NCBI GenBank assembly: GCA_015680685.1
Contig: MNCI01016091.1
Location: 16,152 to 78,151 of the forward strand
Reading direction: 5' to 3'
Source of the DNA: Gnetum montanum
Lineage: Eukaryota; Streptophyta; Gnetopsida; Gnetales; Gnetaceae
DNA length: 62,000 nucleotides
The position numbers and the translations under genes were made by a program. Below the pieces are notes generated by a model. That model worked only from the letters and a program-made list of their open reading frames with translations. It was not told the DNA's origin and did not search any database. Position 1 is the first letter of the stretch. The number at the start of each line of letters is the position of its first letter. Shown here in pieces: positions 1 to 11,347 of the stretch.

Positions 1-704
1 AAGGAAAGGGTTGAGAAACTAAGCTAACTCTAACTAAAGATCTANACTTGATTACGAGCATTGTGACTGCTTGGTAACCCAGTAGCATATTCCAAGATCT
101 ACGCTTGGTAATCTCAGTTGTAGTCCAATGTGTACAGCTGGTCAAGGAATCGGCTACTCATCATTAGGCTAGAACGTGTGATAAGTACGACTTGGCTACG
201 AGCACCCACAAGTGTGTACGGCTAATCAAGGAATTGGCTGCTTATCACACTTAGGCTAAATAGGTGCCTCAGTACAACCACTTCGAGCACTTGCGTTACG
301 TGTGGTGATCCCAGTAACGATTAGCGTTTGGTAGCCACAGTTGCATAGTTTAGGGTGTGTCCGGTAAGTGGGAACGGATGCTGACGCTAGTTAATTTAGA
401 CTTAGGACATTAGTTAGAGTTAGTTAGTTTCTCAACCCTTTCCCTCATAGCTTAGGAGATAAATGAAAAAATACCAAAAAAATCATATACCTCAGACTTG
501 CTTAACCATACACCGTGACACATACAAGCAAGCCTGGGAAGACAACGAACGATTAACCCCAAGTGTTTCTTGTGGCATNAGAACTGCGATCAAGGCATAG
601 CAATCTAGATGCCACAACTAGTCCCATCCACAAAATTCAATCGGATCATGCGTGAACGCTTGTGATTCGTATGGTTGGGCGTAGGGGTACCTCGCTGCTC
701 ATCA
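1..704 (+). mobile_element. Partial Athila-type LTR (R/U5 portion), cut by the window start
   Basis: From about position 251 onward this stretch matches the R/U5 half of the LTRs of the full-length element at 19102-30567: shared blocks include 'cctcagtacaaccacttcga', the 'gtgatcccag' block, 'agtgggaacg' and 'catatacctcagact'. It ends in 'ggggtacctcgctgctcatca' like the other LTRs of this family. No primer-binding site follows, so it is a solo or truncated LTR. Positions 45 and 579 are ambiguous bases (n). The first 250 bases contain two diverged copies of a block of about 45 bp, one near 136 and one near 216. Confidence 0.7.
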
Positions 705-1091
705 TTTGCTTAGTAGTAATACCACTTGGTAATCCCAATGATGATTACATGAGTCCAAGGCATGTACAATAGACTAGGACTAGATATCCATTGCATTACG
801 CAAAGTTAGATTTACTTTCTTGCAATTACTTAGACTTAGGATTAGAAACTACTTTCATTTCATCATGTTTGCTAGGAGTAAGAATAGCCAAACAACATCA
901 AATATCATATACCTCATGGTGAGCTAAACCATACACATAGACTTCATTAGCTTCACATGGGAAGACAACAATCTCAAACTTAAACCAATTGCTAGCATAT
1001 TAGCATTGCCCCGTCCATAGATTATGATCTGGTTGTGTGTGAACGCCTATGACTTGTATGGTTGGGTGTTGGATTGCTCCACTGCTCATCA
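705..1091 (+). mobile_element. Second partial LTR of the same family, abutting the first
   Basis: A second, more diverged U5-like stretch repeats the order seen just upstream: a 'ttggtaatcccaatg' block, 'catatacctca', 'gggaagacaac', 'gtatggttgggtgt', and again an end in 'ctgctcatca'. Two LTR ends of one family lie in direct orientation about 390 bp apart. This could be tandem insertion or a partial duplication of the LTR 3' half. Confidence 0.55.
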
Positions 1092-1382
1092 TCTTGTATC
1101 TCACTTGTGAGTTGAGATCTCAATTCCGGTTTGTCAGACAGATGTCTATTGGTTGTCTTGCATTGAGAACAACCATTGTGTGGTTGTAGAGCCTCGTGCT
1201 TTGCAATATCATTTGAGTGTGATAGGTTTTTGGATGTTTGTAGATTGTGTGATCCCTAATGTAATCTTTTGATAATTTTAATTGAAGATAGCTAGTTTTC
1301 TTATTTTCTAGCAAATAATTTTTGTCTTTTCATAATATTTGGATTTAGTGCATTGAAGGTGATTTATTCGTGGAGTGAACCT

Positions 1383-1550
1383 ACTCTTAGCTTAGCAGTA
1401 AGGGTCTTGGCTAGGTAACCCCAAGTCATAGGTTTGATTCCAAGCAACATTAAATTATAAATTTAAAAAGTTCCTATATAAAAGAATTCTAAAATGAATA
1501 CAATAGATGTAAGGAATCTTAGGAATTCACTAATTTCATTGTCGAATTAC
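1383..1550 (+). mobile_element. tRNA-derived SINE candidate, copy 1
   Basis: An RNA polymerase III type internal promoter is visible: an A-box-like 'tagcttagcagta' at 1388 and a B-box-like 'ggtttgattcc' at 1431-1441. A similar A-box, spacer and B-box arrangement occurs at 7033-7086. The downstream bodies also share a motif of the type 'atagatgtaagg'. It does not fold convincingly into a tRNA cloverleaf, so it is called a SINE head and not a tRNA gene. The boundaries are approximate and no target duplication was established. Confidence 0.5.
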
Positions 1551-2390
1551 ATGTTCCTTTTCAGCGACTTTGAAGAAGGCTTCAACACCTTTAACTATTT
1601 TTAAAAAACCGTTTCCCTTCCTTGCGAGTCACTATTCCATCTAAAGAGTAAATTTGGTTTACAAAGAAACTTCCTTAGCTACTGGGAAATGGGATGCAAA
1701 TGCATGTTATAAAGCATATCATTGCCCTAATTAACGGTATTTTCCTTAAGTGGCCCTTTGTTCTCCTGATCCAAAACAAAACGAGGGAACTACAAACATC
1801 TTTGGAATGCATGGATTTCTGGTGCTAGGCGTTGTCAAGTTCCTCAAAAAAGAAAAACAGAATAAAGTTGAAATGCACTCAAACCACCAAAGCCTCCTTT
1901 AAAAAAGGGCTAGACACCCATCAAAGCAGCGTCGTGCCTCCCCATGGATGAGCTTCGTTGCCTACGACATACGAGACCAACTTGCAGAGCAAGGATCCCA
2001 CTTTATCCCATCCACACCTTAATTATCTGCACGCTAACCCGGCAGTTAAAATAATGGCCCCAAAAAAGAAAAATAATTTCCCACTAATCAACAAACATTA
2101 ATAAACAAACAACACAGTTTACGCCCCTGGATTCTTGCGGCCACGGCAATAATAAATTAGTCAACAACAATAATTCGGCGGATCCGTTCACGGGGCCCGC
2201 CCCCTGGGTCAGTTTTATTTTTTACTTTCAGTCTTGCTCTTTTTCGCAAATATTATTTCCGTGGCCCGAAACACGACAAAACGCGGAAAAGCGAGATTCC
2301 CATCGTATGGAAGCAAAGCCCGGACAGGTCAGCAAATTCCCCCCGAGATTCCAACTCGTGAACAGCGGGCAGAGACCTTTGCCCTAATTA
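1551..2390. other. Intergenic DNA upstream of the FLZ gene
   Basis: No coding region or repeat was recognised. GC content rises from about 1900 onward, which marks the start of the GC-rich island that holds the FLZ promoter and first exon. Confidence 0.5.
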
Positions 2391-2429
2391 TTCGCCTTTA
2401 CCGGCTGTAGCCGGTGGCCCCCGGTGCGG

Positions 2430-2448
2430 TGACGTCACCTACTTGACC
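2430..2448 (+). promoter_or_regulatory. bZIP palindrome and W-box in the FLZ promoter/5' region
   Basis: A perfect TGACGTCA palindrome (2430-2437), the classical bZIP/TGA-factor site, is followed within a few bases by 'ttgacc', a W-box core. Both lie about 400 bp upstream of the FLZ start codon in a GC-rich segment without an obvious TATA box. The transcription start is unknown, so these sites could be in the promoter or the 5' leader. Confidence 0.45.
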
Positions 2449-2836
2449 GGCACGGCCCGTTCGCCTGCCCGGATCTAAAACCCGCCCGGCCTCTTGGCAG
2501 GGCCGTGATAGAGAAACCACAGCGCAGAGAGATTTCCGTGCGTTGGGGCTTTCCTTGTTGGGAAACAGGCATTGATTGATTTCTTGCGAAGCTCGCTCTG
2601 GACTCCATGAGTGCAGAAAACTCGGCGTTCCTGCGCTCCTGCTGCGCTCGGTTGAGGAGAAGGAAAGCAGCGGCGGCCGGATCGCAGAATGCGTCCTTGT
2701 GACCACGGAGGTGCGCTCCTAGGCCTTGCTCTGCTGACAAGCGTCGCTGCTCGTTCCAGGGCGGAGATCTAGCGAGAGGCTCCGTTTTACTTGGATCATC
2801 CTCGCCTGCAAAAGTTGCAGGAGCCGTTTGTTGGAG

Positions 2837-4606
2837 ATGCAGAGCGGAAGCGGCGCAAACGGAGCGAATAATCCTGTCAAACGGCCCCGGCCACGGCCTG
2901 GCGGCCCTATGCGGCGTACCACAAGTATGAAGGCGCTTGCGGACGGAAGCATGTTCCAGAGGAATCAGGATGAGATTTCCGGCGCTGATAATGGCACCGC
3001 CGCCGCCGCTGTTTCTGGTCCTCCGCTTAAGAGCTCCGTTTCGCTGCCTTCGTCCTCGTTTCTCCAGGCTTGCTTCCTCTGCAAACGCCGGCTGAGCCCT
3101 GCCAGAGATATTTACATGTACAGGTATCTATGTAGTAGCTTATTTCGATCTAAATGCATCGTATCCGTTACATCTGCAAATTTATGTATGGCATGGACTT
3201 CATATGTTTCCGTTTTTGCCTTGAGGCTTTGAATTACGTTCATCCGCAACCTAGCGAAAGATCGGCTCGGCTTCGTCTTTTTCTTACGTGAATCGAATTC
3301 GATGCTTCACTTTTCGGCTTTTTCCGTACCGACTGGTTCTTTTCCGTTCAGATTCTGTATTCTTCTTTCCTAAAGCTGCGCAGTTTGCTTTTGTTTTTGC
3401 TTTTCCTCTTTCCGCGAATCTTGCTTGCATCAAGACTGATGCAAAATTTTAAATTTCATCTATGAATTTTAGTTCCAGTTTCGCATCCCTTGGACTCAGT
3501 TTCAGTCGAATACTCTAATCGCATCAGAGAAATCATCCGAGCGTGTTGCATGCAATAGCAATATCCGTCAATCGCAGACCTTTTTTTTTTTTCTTTTTCT
3601 TCTTTTGGTAGATTTCCGCTATCTCAATTGCAGACTCTTTTCATATGCTTCGATTTCGCTAGAAACACACCGTGTTTTTCTCGCACCGCAATGATGGCTT
3701 GATGCAACTGAACGATTTAATCCTAAACCAAAATGAATTCTTGCCATCACCGCTAAGCTGTTTGCAGAACGTTCCTTTTCAACGAAGAATCACGTAACCT
3801 TCTTTCTGCACAATAAGCTTGAGTTATCGCGCAGTTTACTCCCAATTAAATTGTTTAATTCGACTGGACGGCAGAAGATCCCATTACCTACACCCCTAAC
3901 GTCAGCAGAACTTTCCGTTTTGAATCTTAGCTCCAGGATCTTTGGCAATATTTATCGCACGTTCATGAAAAAGCGCAAGGAATCGAGCAGCTTTATGCAG
4001 GTTCATGATGTGTGAAAAATCCAACAACCTCTGCACAACCAATCTCTGCAAACCTGAAACTTTGAACTGGTATACCACAGGCAATTTAAAATCTCAACGC
4101 TAAGCCCCGTGTCACCGCATGTGTGCTAATGAAACTAAAAAAAAATCTTGAAGTCAGAAGAAGAATCCACGAGTTTACGCAGAGAGATGCGGCTGTGAAT
4201 CGTCGCAAAAACAAAACAAAAGAATCCAGGAACTTTCCGCAGAGAGATGTGGTTGTTGATTCTCGCAAACAAAAATAGATAGGCTGGTAGCCAGGAACAC
4301 GGTCGTCCAACTCGTTTAGCAAAATCGTCTTCGAATTCTCCGTTAATTATGTTTTCAGGTATCGTTTCTTTAATTCTCAAGTGCACGCAGACGGCTGAAA
4401 CCGTGAAAATTCTGTGCATCCGCAGGGGGGACGCGGCGTTCTGCAGCGCGGAGTGCAGGCAAGAGCAGATTGTGATGGATGAGCGCAAGGAGAAGTTTCT
4501 GCAGCTGGAATCACGGAAAATTGAGACGTCGAGACCGCCACCGCCACCGTCAGCGGCTACGGCGCCTGCAGGTCCTGCTGCGCAGAAAGTCCAAGCTACG
4601 GCATGA
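2837..4606 (+). CDS. FLZ: FCS-like zinc finger (FLZ/DUF581) protein, two exons
   Basis: Plant-specific FLZ proteins act as adaptors that bind SnRK1 kinase subunits in sugar and stress signalling. Exon 1 is 2837-3123 and exon 2 is 4426-4606, joined across a 1302-bp GT-AG intron (donor 'gtatct', acceptor 'cgcag') that splits an arginine codon. The product is 155 residues. The FLZ domain spans roughly residues 75-115: C79-x2-C82, then 'DIYMY' and 'GDAAFC', then C102-x3-C106, ending in 'QIVMDE'. The N terminus carries a basic patch (KRPRPRP) and an 'RRTTSM' block; the C terminus is a proline/alanine tail beginning PPPPP. The ATG at 2837 is preferred over an upstream in-frame TTG. The intron sits inside the zinc finger, so neither exon alone encodes it. 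No disruption was seen. The SnRK1 role is family knowledge; the gene model is read directly. Confidence 0.92.
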
Positions 4607-4903
4607 AACACACACAGCTCGCCTGCCGTCATTATCACTGGTAGTGCACAAAAAAGCTCAACCTGTATTTCTGCTTTTCTTACCCTTATTTTCACATCTG
4701 CCACTTTCTTTTTAGCTTGTACACAAGCAAAATTCCAGAGCCCAATTCCACGCCGGCTTTGCTTGCTTCTGTATACAAACCCCTCCCCAAGTCTCGAGTA
4801 CTACGCGATCTTTCCCGGTTTTACTTCCTCCTTTTTCCTTCTCGAGAGCTTTCCCCTGTTTTCCTTCTTTTGCACTCGAATTTTCCCTTTGTGAGCCGGT
4901 AAT

Positions 4904-4909
4904 AATAAA
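4904..4909 (+). terminator. Candidate poly(A) signal of the FLZ gene
   Basis: An AATAAA hexamer lies within 'aataataaattcg', about 300 bp after the FLZ stop codon, following a T-rich stretch. It is the first canonical hexamer downstream. Confidence 0.4.
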
Positions 4910-6170
4910 TTCGTGGAGCATCGGTGCTCCATGCAATTTGCGGTTACTGTGAAAACGCCAATGGTGAGCCCTGGCAGAAATGCCGGGCCCTCGTGGTTGG
5001 TGGGCCCAGGGCGGGCGTGGTCTGACATAGGTTTAGGTGAGTCGGCCCCACGAGGGATACACTACACGACACGACACGTATCTTCATTGCAGGCAAGTGG
5101 GCCCGACATGGCTGACGGCTTGTGCGCCACGTGGGCCTATGTTCCTGCGATTTGGGAGTGGCTGGCTGGCCGGCGGCCTTTTTCGACTGTCTCTGGCGGT
5201 GGTCTCCGTGTCGTTATTGGTGCTTCCAAACCCATTAATTCATTTCAACGTCCCTTCTACTTGCGCGGTGAAAATTCATGGAGCGTCTTACCACCTTTTC
5301 TTTTACATGGGCCCCAGTATGAAACCAACTTTCATCAAACGTTTACAACCGTAATAATCTGTCGCTTTGGGAAACAGAGGCCAGCGTCGTGAAAAGGACC
5401 CCCGTGAATAAAATAAATATCTCTCGACTTTCACGTACAACAACGCTATGGTTTTCAACTCCGAGGACTTAAAAATGCTGACCTTACTGATCAATTTAGT
5501 CTTCTACCTCAAATGATAACAGGGCAGTTCAACTAAACACAATCATAAGTGTTCGTAATTGGTTCGCTCTTCTTCCACCTCCATGATTACCTTGAAGGAA
5601 GTTTTTTCCATGGGGACTCTAAATTCCTTAGCTTTTTGTAAGATGCTAAATGGTTGGTGGTCCTTAAGTTCTACATAGTAACCAAGAATCTATTGAAGCT
5701 CTCTTTAGTGATGTTATTGCGGATAAGATGATTGTACACGTGTCATTGTTTGCTAATATTATATCATAATGTGTGTTCATGCAAATAAGTTACTTTTTTA
5801 ACTGAGGTTTTCTTCTGCAAGTAAATAATGTAATGCAAAAGTATCGTGATTTTCTAAACCCTTGCAACTTGTATCACTCTAAAGGACATTTGTTTAATGC
5901 ATCTTCTAGGAAGGTCAATGCCCATTTTGCCAAAGGAGGGTCCTAGGAGTTTCAATGCATGAGCAAAAGTCTAACCTCTTTCAAGTGGCTATGCCAAGCC
6001 TTGAACATTAGTCTTATAACTTGAGAAATAAGCACATTACTATCATTCCAATTGATGATCTCTAAAGCAAATGATATACATAATTAAGCTAAATTTGATG
6101 AGAGAAAAATATATTGAAGTAAAGGTTGTCAAGAATTTGATATACTTAAGGATTTTGACATTTTAAGCCA
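4910..6170. other. Intergenic DNA downstream of FLZ
   Basis: The first 500 bp are still GC-rich and then grade into AT-rich DNA. Open frames here have no recognisable domain and no supporting splice structure. No gene was identified. Confidence 0.5.
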
Positions 6171-6244
6171 AGAATCTTTCATAATGATGTAAAGGTTGTC
6201 AAGATGAAGAATCTTTCATAATGATGTAAAGGTTGTCAAGATGA
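6171..6244 (+). repeat. 37-bp perfect tandem duplication
   Basis: The unit starting 'agaatctttcataatgatgt' occurs twice back to back (6171-6207 and 6208-6244). A third partial match ('taaaggttgtcaaga') lies about 50 bp upstream near 6120. The two copies are identical, so the duplication is recent. Confidence 0.85.
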
Positions 6245-6639
6245 AAAATAGCTATCCTACTAAAAACATTGAAAGAAAAAGCTCATCAATTATGAAAATG
6301 TTAAATCTCAAAAAATTAGGAAAAAAATTATATTTTAATAGAAAAGTTATTTTCTATATTGTAGACTTTCACTACTCAATGTATAAAATGTGGTGTAATC
6401 TAATTTTTTTCATGTTATTCATGAAATTGGAATTGAAATTTTATTATTGTTATTTTTAAGGTTGTCACTTGTCCTCTCAACCCCACTATCACCCTAATAT
6501 AGATATGTATGAATTTCTATAGATTTGACTTTACCGTGCTTTAAAAAAAATAAAACTTGATATATGTAATTTCATCCATTACCAATCTTGGATTTGTTTG
6601 ACTAGTTTTAAAATTCATTCTATGAAACAAAAACAAAAA

Positions 6640-6750
6640 CTAAAGATTTTATAAGATTGTTAATGCCTCAACATTGCTCTTTGTAATTAAACTTGTGACC
6701 CAAGCTTCTATATTAAAACTCTTACCACTAGGCCAACACCTCATTTTTAG
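6640..6750 (-). mobile_element. tRNA-derived SINE candidate, copy 3 (minus strand)
   Basis: On the minus strand the order is 'ggtgttggcctagtggtaag' (A-box type, 6721-6740) followed by 'ggtcacaagtttaattac' (B-box type, about 6683-6700). 'TGGCCTAGTGGT' is a common head of plant SINEs. The B-box region matches that of the plus-strand copy near 7071. Boundaries are approximate. Confidence 0.45.
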
Positions 6751-7026
6751 GAGTGAATTACTAATAGAAGGAACTCAAGATATCTAAATTACAAACAAAT
6801 GCTTATTGTCAATTTATATGCATTACTTCTTGCATTTTAAATTCTAGTGAGTCTAAATTGCCTTCATCAAATCACAAAATTTATTATTTAGAGTTAAGCT
6901 TTACTTTCTAAAAGAAGATGTAATTATGCCAACCATAGAACCAAATAATGTTTGGTGGTGTTAGAATCGCAAATCAATCAACTTGAGCCAATCCAAGATT
7001 TGCTTAAATCAAGCTCAAGCTTAATT

Positions 7027-7200
7027 ACGTCATAGCTTAGTAGCAAGAGTCTAGGCCTACTAACCCTAAGTCACAAGTTTAATTCCATTTAGCATCACTA
7101 AGTTACATATTTTAAAAAAAATTAAAAGAAATTTTAAAAGTAGTTCGATAGATCCAAAGGGCCTCAATGGATGTAAGTTAAAAATTCAATTTCAATTTCA
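7027..7200 (+). mobile_element. tRNA-derived SINE candidate, copy 2
   Basis: A-box-like 'tagcttagtagc' (7033-7044) and B-box-like 'aagtttaattcc' (7075-7086) occur with nearly the same spacing and intervening sequence as at 1388-1441. The body ends in 'ggatgtaag' followed by an AT-rich simple tail ('caatttcaatttcaaaat'). Confidence 0.5.
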
Positions 7201-7251
7201 AAATATTATGTTATAATTAAGAGATACCATGTAAAAGAATCCAAAATAATG

Positions 7252-7390
7252 AAAGAAAAACTGAAATTGAAATTGAAACTTTATTATGTCTTATATGTTA
7301 TGGATCTATTGAATGGTGGAAATGCACATGCTATAAGTTTTGAAAACATACTAAAAGAATTATTAAGGCTTCTAAATAAGATTTAGAGTA
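7252..7390 (+). repeat. Dispersed repeat, left copy
   Basis: The segment carrying 'ctgaaattgaaa', 'ggatctattgaatggt' and 'gctataagttttgaaaacat' recurs at 61086-61210 in the same orientation and order. A shorter match of the 'ggatctatt' block is near 61540. It may be the tail part of the SINE family upstream of it. Confidence 0.6.
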
Positions 7391-7459
7391 AATCAACTAA
7401 TTCGTAACTATAATATCTTACTTTTTTCTAATGTAGTTTGCTCAAATTTGGAACATTGT

Positions 7460-8181
7460 AGTAAAATATCATGTCCATGTTGTTAAATTCCATGGACTAA
7501 GACTAGTTGGATATTTTAGGTAGTAGTATTAGATCGTTGATCATTGTCTTCCCAATCACACTTATGTGGGTTCAAGCTATATGGTTAAGTGTGATCAACA
7601 CATAAGATTGTATTTTTATTATTAAAATATTAACCTAACTAATCTAAAAGTGGGAATTAAGTCTAATATAGCCTAGGCATTGAGCATCCATTTCCAACTT
7701 GTTGTCCACATGTGGAATATATACTAACACTACTAGGTTACCAAATGTTTCACTGTTGGGTGTACCAAGTGATCCAATGCTAGGATTACCAAGCGTTCAT
7801 ACTCATGCGAATCTACAAAGTACAATGGAATAAAATATTTAATCAATTGCATGAAAATAAGTAGACAATTAAAGTAAATGGCAAGAAAAGAAATTAAGTT
7901 GTTAAGACAAGTGCTACAATGGATAGAATAAATCTCGATTTTTGCCCCATGCCAATGTGTCCAAGTACATGGGTACTTGAATAAAACATCATATAACCTA
8001 TTCAATCTACACTGTGGGTAATTGATGGGAAAATATTTCTCACATTTGCAAGAGTCACCTATGGAATGATTAAAAGGTGCCATAAATGTGGTGGGTGCAT
8101 GCATTTATATCAACATTTATGAGACTTACATCAACACTAATACGTTGATGAAGCTAGGGTTACATCAACGTTGATACATCA
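7460..8181 (-). mobile_element. Minus-strand LTR relic, Athila-type subfamily
   Basis: The order of blocks matches the LTR at 52728-53508 in the same orientation: 'gaattctatggact'-like block, 'ttgtcttcccaat.acactt', 'atggttaagtgt', 'gtgggattaccaagcg'-like block, and a TATA-like 'tgatataaatgc' on the minus strand near 8105. The LTR 5' end is at 8181 (TGATG on the minus strand). The first roughly 60 bp of the opposite end are missing compared with 52728, so the copy is truncated on the left. Confidence 0.6.
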
Positions 8182-8900
8182 GCATGACTGATTAACATAA
8201 AGTCCATCAATATTTCCATGATTGACTAGAAACTCATCCTCAAATCAACAAAATTGGGGCCAAGTTGTTTACAAATTTGGGGAAGTATGAGACTAACTAA
8301 TCCACTAACCCAAGTGATGCATTATATATATATATATAATTTGAGTAACCACCATTTGATATTTGACAAAATTTAGATACATAACAAAAATTGATCCTAG
8401 CCATATGCCTCAAGTAGTGCCAAGAGGTGCTAGCTCTTGCAATGGCTTCTCATGCCTATTAACAAGTAGTGTCTAATGCTCTTCCCACATGAAGAAAAAT
8501 GTAAACAAAGTCAAAGTGTTTTTATTTATTTTTTAGTTGATGGGAAAATGTAAACTATTTTGACCCCAACTCACCTTTATTTTGCATAAATTTCTTTATT
8601 TTCACTAGTGGGAATGATTTCTTAAGTTTCCCAAGTATGGCTTCAATTATTTCCTATAAATTATAAGGCTATACATTAATGAAATGACCTATTTTGAGAA
8701 AGTTGATGTTCAATTTTCTTTGCAATTTCATGATTTTTCATATTCTTCTCTTCACTCATTTACACATCTATCACTAGTATCAACTTCCATTCTCAATTAT
8801 CAATCCATTATCATTAGTCATAAATGCAACCAAATTATCAAGTAACCATCATATCAAATGCATTATCAATATTTTAATGACTCATTTTCTCACAGTCTAG
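8182..8900. other. AT-rich DNA with an (AT)n microsatellite
   Basis: An (AT)n tract lies at about 8322-8339. Otherwise no gene or known repeat was recognised. Confidence 0.5.
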
Positions 8901-11347
8901 AATTTTAGACATTCCAGAATTATCACATCTAAAAGATCAAGCGTCAAAGCTACATAAGAAGTTTTTAACAATGGTTATCCCATTGCTACTTCTAATAGTT
9001 GAAATGCATCTAGGAGTACCTTTATCTTCTTTTCCTTACTCTAAGGATCGTTGATTGTCAAAGTGATGTCACCTAGAGTTGCTAATGTTAGTACATCCCA
9101 AGGACAAGGCAAAGCAAGAAGCATCTCCTTGGTGTTGACAAACTAGGTAGCAAATTGTTTGCGTTCAACATTGAACATCCTAACTGTATCTTTTAGCCTT
9201 TGATGGTTCACCATCTTGTTAGTCAGGTTCTCTCTAACTACTTGTTGAACTTCAAATTTAATTTTTAAAACTTTAAACTCTATGCTAACATTCTCTAATT
9301 TTTGCTTGGTCTCCTTATGGAGCTTAAACTCACCATTGTATAATAGATATGAGCCAGCCACCTACTTCTCTAACTTTGATTGAGGCCTTGCAACAATAAG
9401 CATTGTCATATTAGCATATCTAATATTAGAAAGCTCCATATACTCTATCATCTCCTCAATTTGCAACTTTATCATGTGGATTTTACTTTGTTGCATGCAT
9501 TAAGTCCTTTGAAGATGGATTATCATGTGTTGCCTTATTATTGGAATTACTGGAGGGTGTCGTACATCTTTTCTTTGGCTAGTCAAATGTCCTCTTCATT
9601 CACTTCTTTAAGCATGCCAACCTAATCCTTGTAATGATTTTTAACATTTTCATATTTCAAGGCTTCATTATTCTAGGTGATGATTTCAATTACTGACTTT
9701 TGCTTGATTTCACATTCCTCCATCAAGAGATTTCTATTTTTTGTTGCCAATCTCTAGGTCCTAGTTCACTTTGACCATTTGTTCTTGTTGGTGCTTAAGG
9801 TATTCTTTTAATTACTTTTTTTTTTCTTCTTTACCTTAAGCAATCTCTTGGTCTTCTTGGTCAATTCCTTGTTTTCCTAATGCACCTAGATAAGATCATT
9901 GTTAATACTATAAAATATTGTGTTTGACAAGGTTGCATCCTAGATGGCCTTTTCCTTTTCTACTTCAACCTTCTTTTGTTTGTCGTAAACCTTTTTAAAG
10001 GCTTCATCCCTAGTGAGGTATAGTTCAAGGATTGCTAGATTAAACAATAGGGCTCTAAATTGCACAACTTCAACAACTAAATGTTGGTTACAGTTGGTAG
10101 CTTTATGCAATTATGATTTGGTGAGTAGAAGCTTACCTAATGTCTTCAAAAGTTCAAACTAGGCTACTGAAATATTCTCTAAAATGTTAAAAAATTTTGA
10201 AATTGGTTGCCCAACTCCCACTAGTCTTTCCAACATGTCGTTGTGTTATGTGGCTACTATTTTCATAGATTTTATTCCTACAAATATTTGGATGTTTGTC
10301 ATTGTAGAAATATCAAGTACTAGTTCTACAAGAACCTTTAATGCTTTACAAATATAGCATGCCACCACCTTAGGCATCGTCTTCTACCCTATGTATGCCA
10401 TGATGGCCACTGTGGTGTCTTCCCCTTATTCTAGTAATATAGAGAAGGCTACAACATAGCCTAAAATTTCTAGTACTTATTCTAGTGGTAGAGATACCAA
10501 GACTTCTCCAATAGTAGGGTTTGCATGAATAATGATCTAACTCCTTTGCACAAAAAACAAATTTGCTAAGTTAATCCTATGACCAACTCATTGTTCCTAC
10601 AACCTCATTCAAATGGCTCATGACCAATCAAAAATCCAAAAGTTCATCTCCACACACTTACTGCTACTCTCTCATCTATCTCAAACACTCTTTTGCACCT
10701 GTGGTATCCTTTGCTGGCAATGGTCGTGCCTCCTCTTCCTGAAGCCACACAGGCATCTTTTTCTTCATCATCTCGTGCCACAATGTTGTTCTAGCCCTGT
10801 AGTGAAAGTCATTGGTGTAGTGGGTGATCCATCCTCAAATACAAAGTTTCCTAATTAAGCATGAAAAGAAGAGTGTCTTCCTAACTTTTTCATTTTCCCT
10901 GAATCTCTTCTTAATCTTCAAAAAGATCAACTAGGGTAGGTTGATAGGAAATTTCTCACTAAGAGCCACACACACCTTAATAGAAAAGGATGTTACCTTA
11001 GTAGGTTGTACCATTGGATTGAGATGGTATGACACTATCTTGAAATAAATCATTTCAGGTCATACTCCTTACAGTCAAAGTTGTAACACCGTTTGGTCTA
11101 CTCCTTTTTGCTCTTTGCATCAAACTAAGTGGATACCTTCATAAACTTTGCTCCTACATTGAATAAACCTAAGGCCTTTGCAATGGTCTCTATCGAGTAT
11201 GAGGTAGTGATGTTCTCGAATATTACTATTGCATCCCCTTGTTGATTATTCCAAAAAAGGTACATTTTACCAAGGTACAACTTCCTACTTATGGAAATTG
11301 TGAGCCAAAGTAGTAAATACTACTAGTCTCTTACATCTTGTTGTGTG
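8900..11347 (-). pseudogene. Decayed plant-transposon-protein-like gene, main part
   Basis: Read on the minus strand from about 11340 down, fragmented frames resemble the plant 'transposon protein' family (Transposase_32 type), with fragments such as 'YHLNPMVQPTKVTSFSIKVC', 'FPINLP' and 'LFFSCLIRKLC'. They are followed by a polar, coiled-coil-like region, including an open 72-residue stretch at 9143-9361 rich in K/E/Q with heptad-like leucines. There are many stops and frameshifts. The same two-part design (globular domain, then coiled coil) is seen in the antisense relic at 32421-36989. The family assignment rests on recalled sequence feel, not a search, so it is tentative. The copia-type element at 11348-14959 splits it. 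Confidence 0.35.

Noticed and set aside
1383-1445. Functional tRNA gene
   Set aside because: A- and B-box-like motifs are present but no convincing cloverleaf or anticodon stem can be drawn, and a sister copy with the same non-tRNA body exists near 7027.
4135-4704. 189-codon open frame on the minus strand across the FLZ intron and exon 2
   Set aside because: It is antisense to a clear FLZ exon, has no recognisable domain, and its length is explained by the GC-rich exon.
4913-5392. 159-codon open frame downstream of FLZ
   Set aside because: No homology recognised and composition-driven in GC-rich DNA. It starts at the FLZ 3' end and shows no splice or promoter signals.
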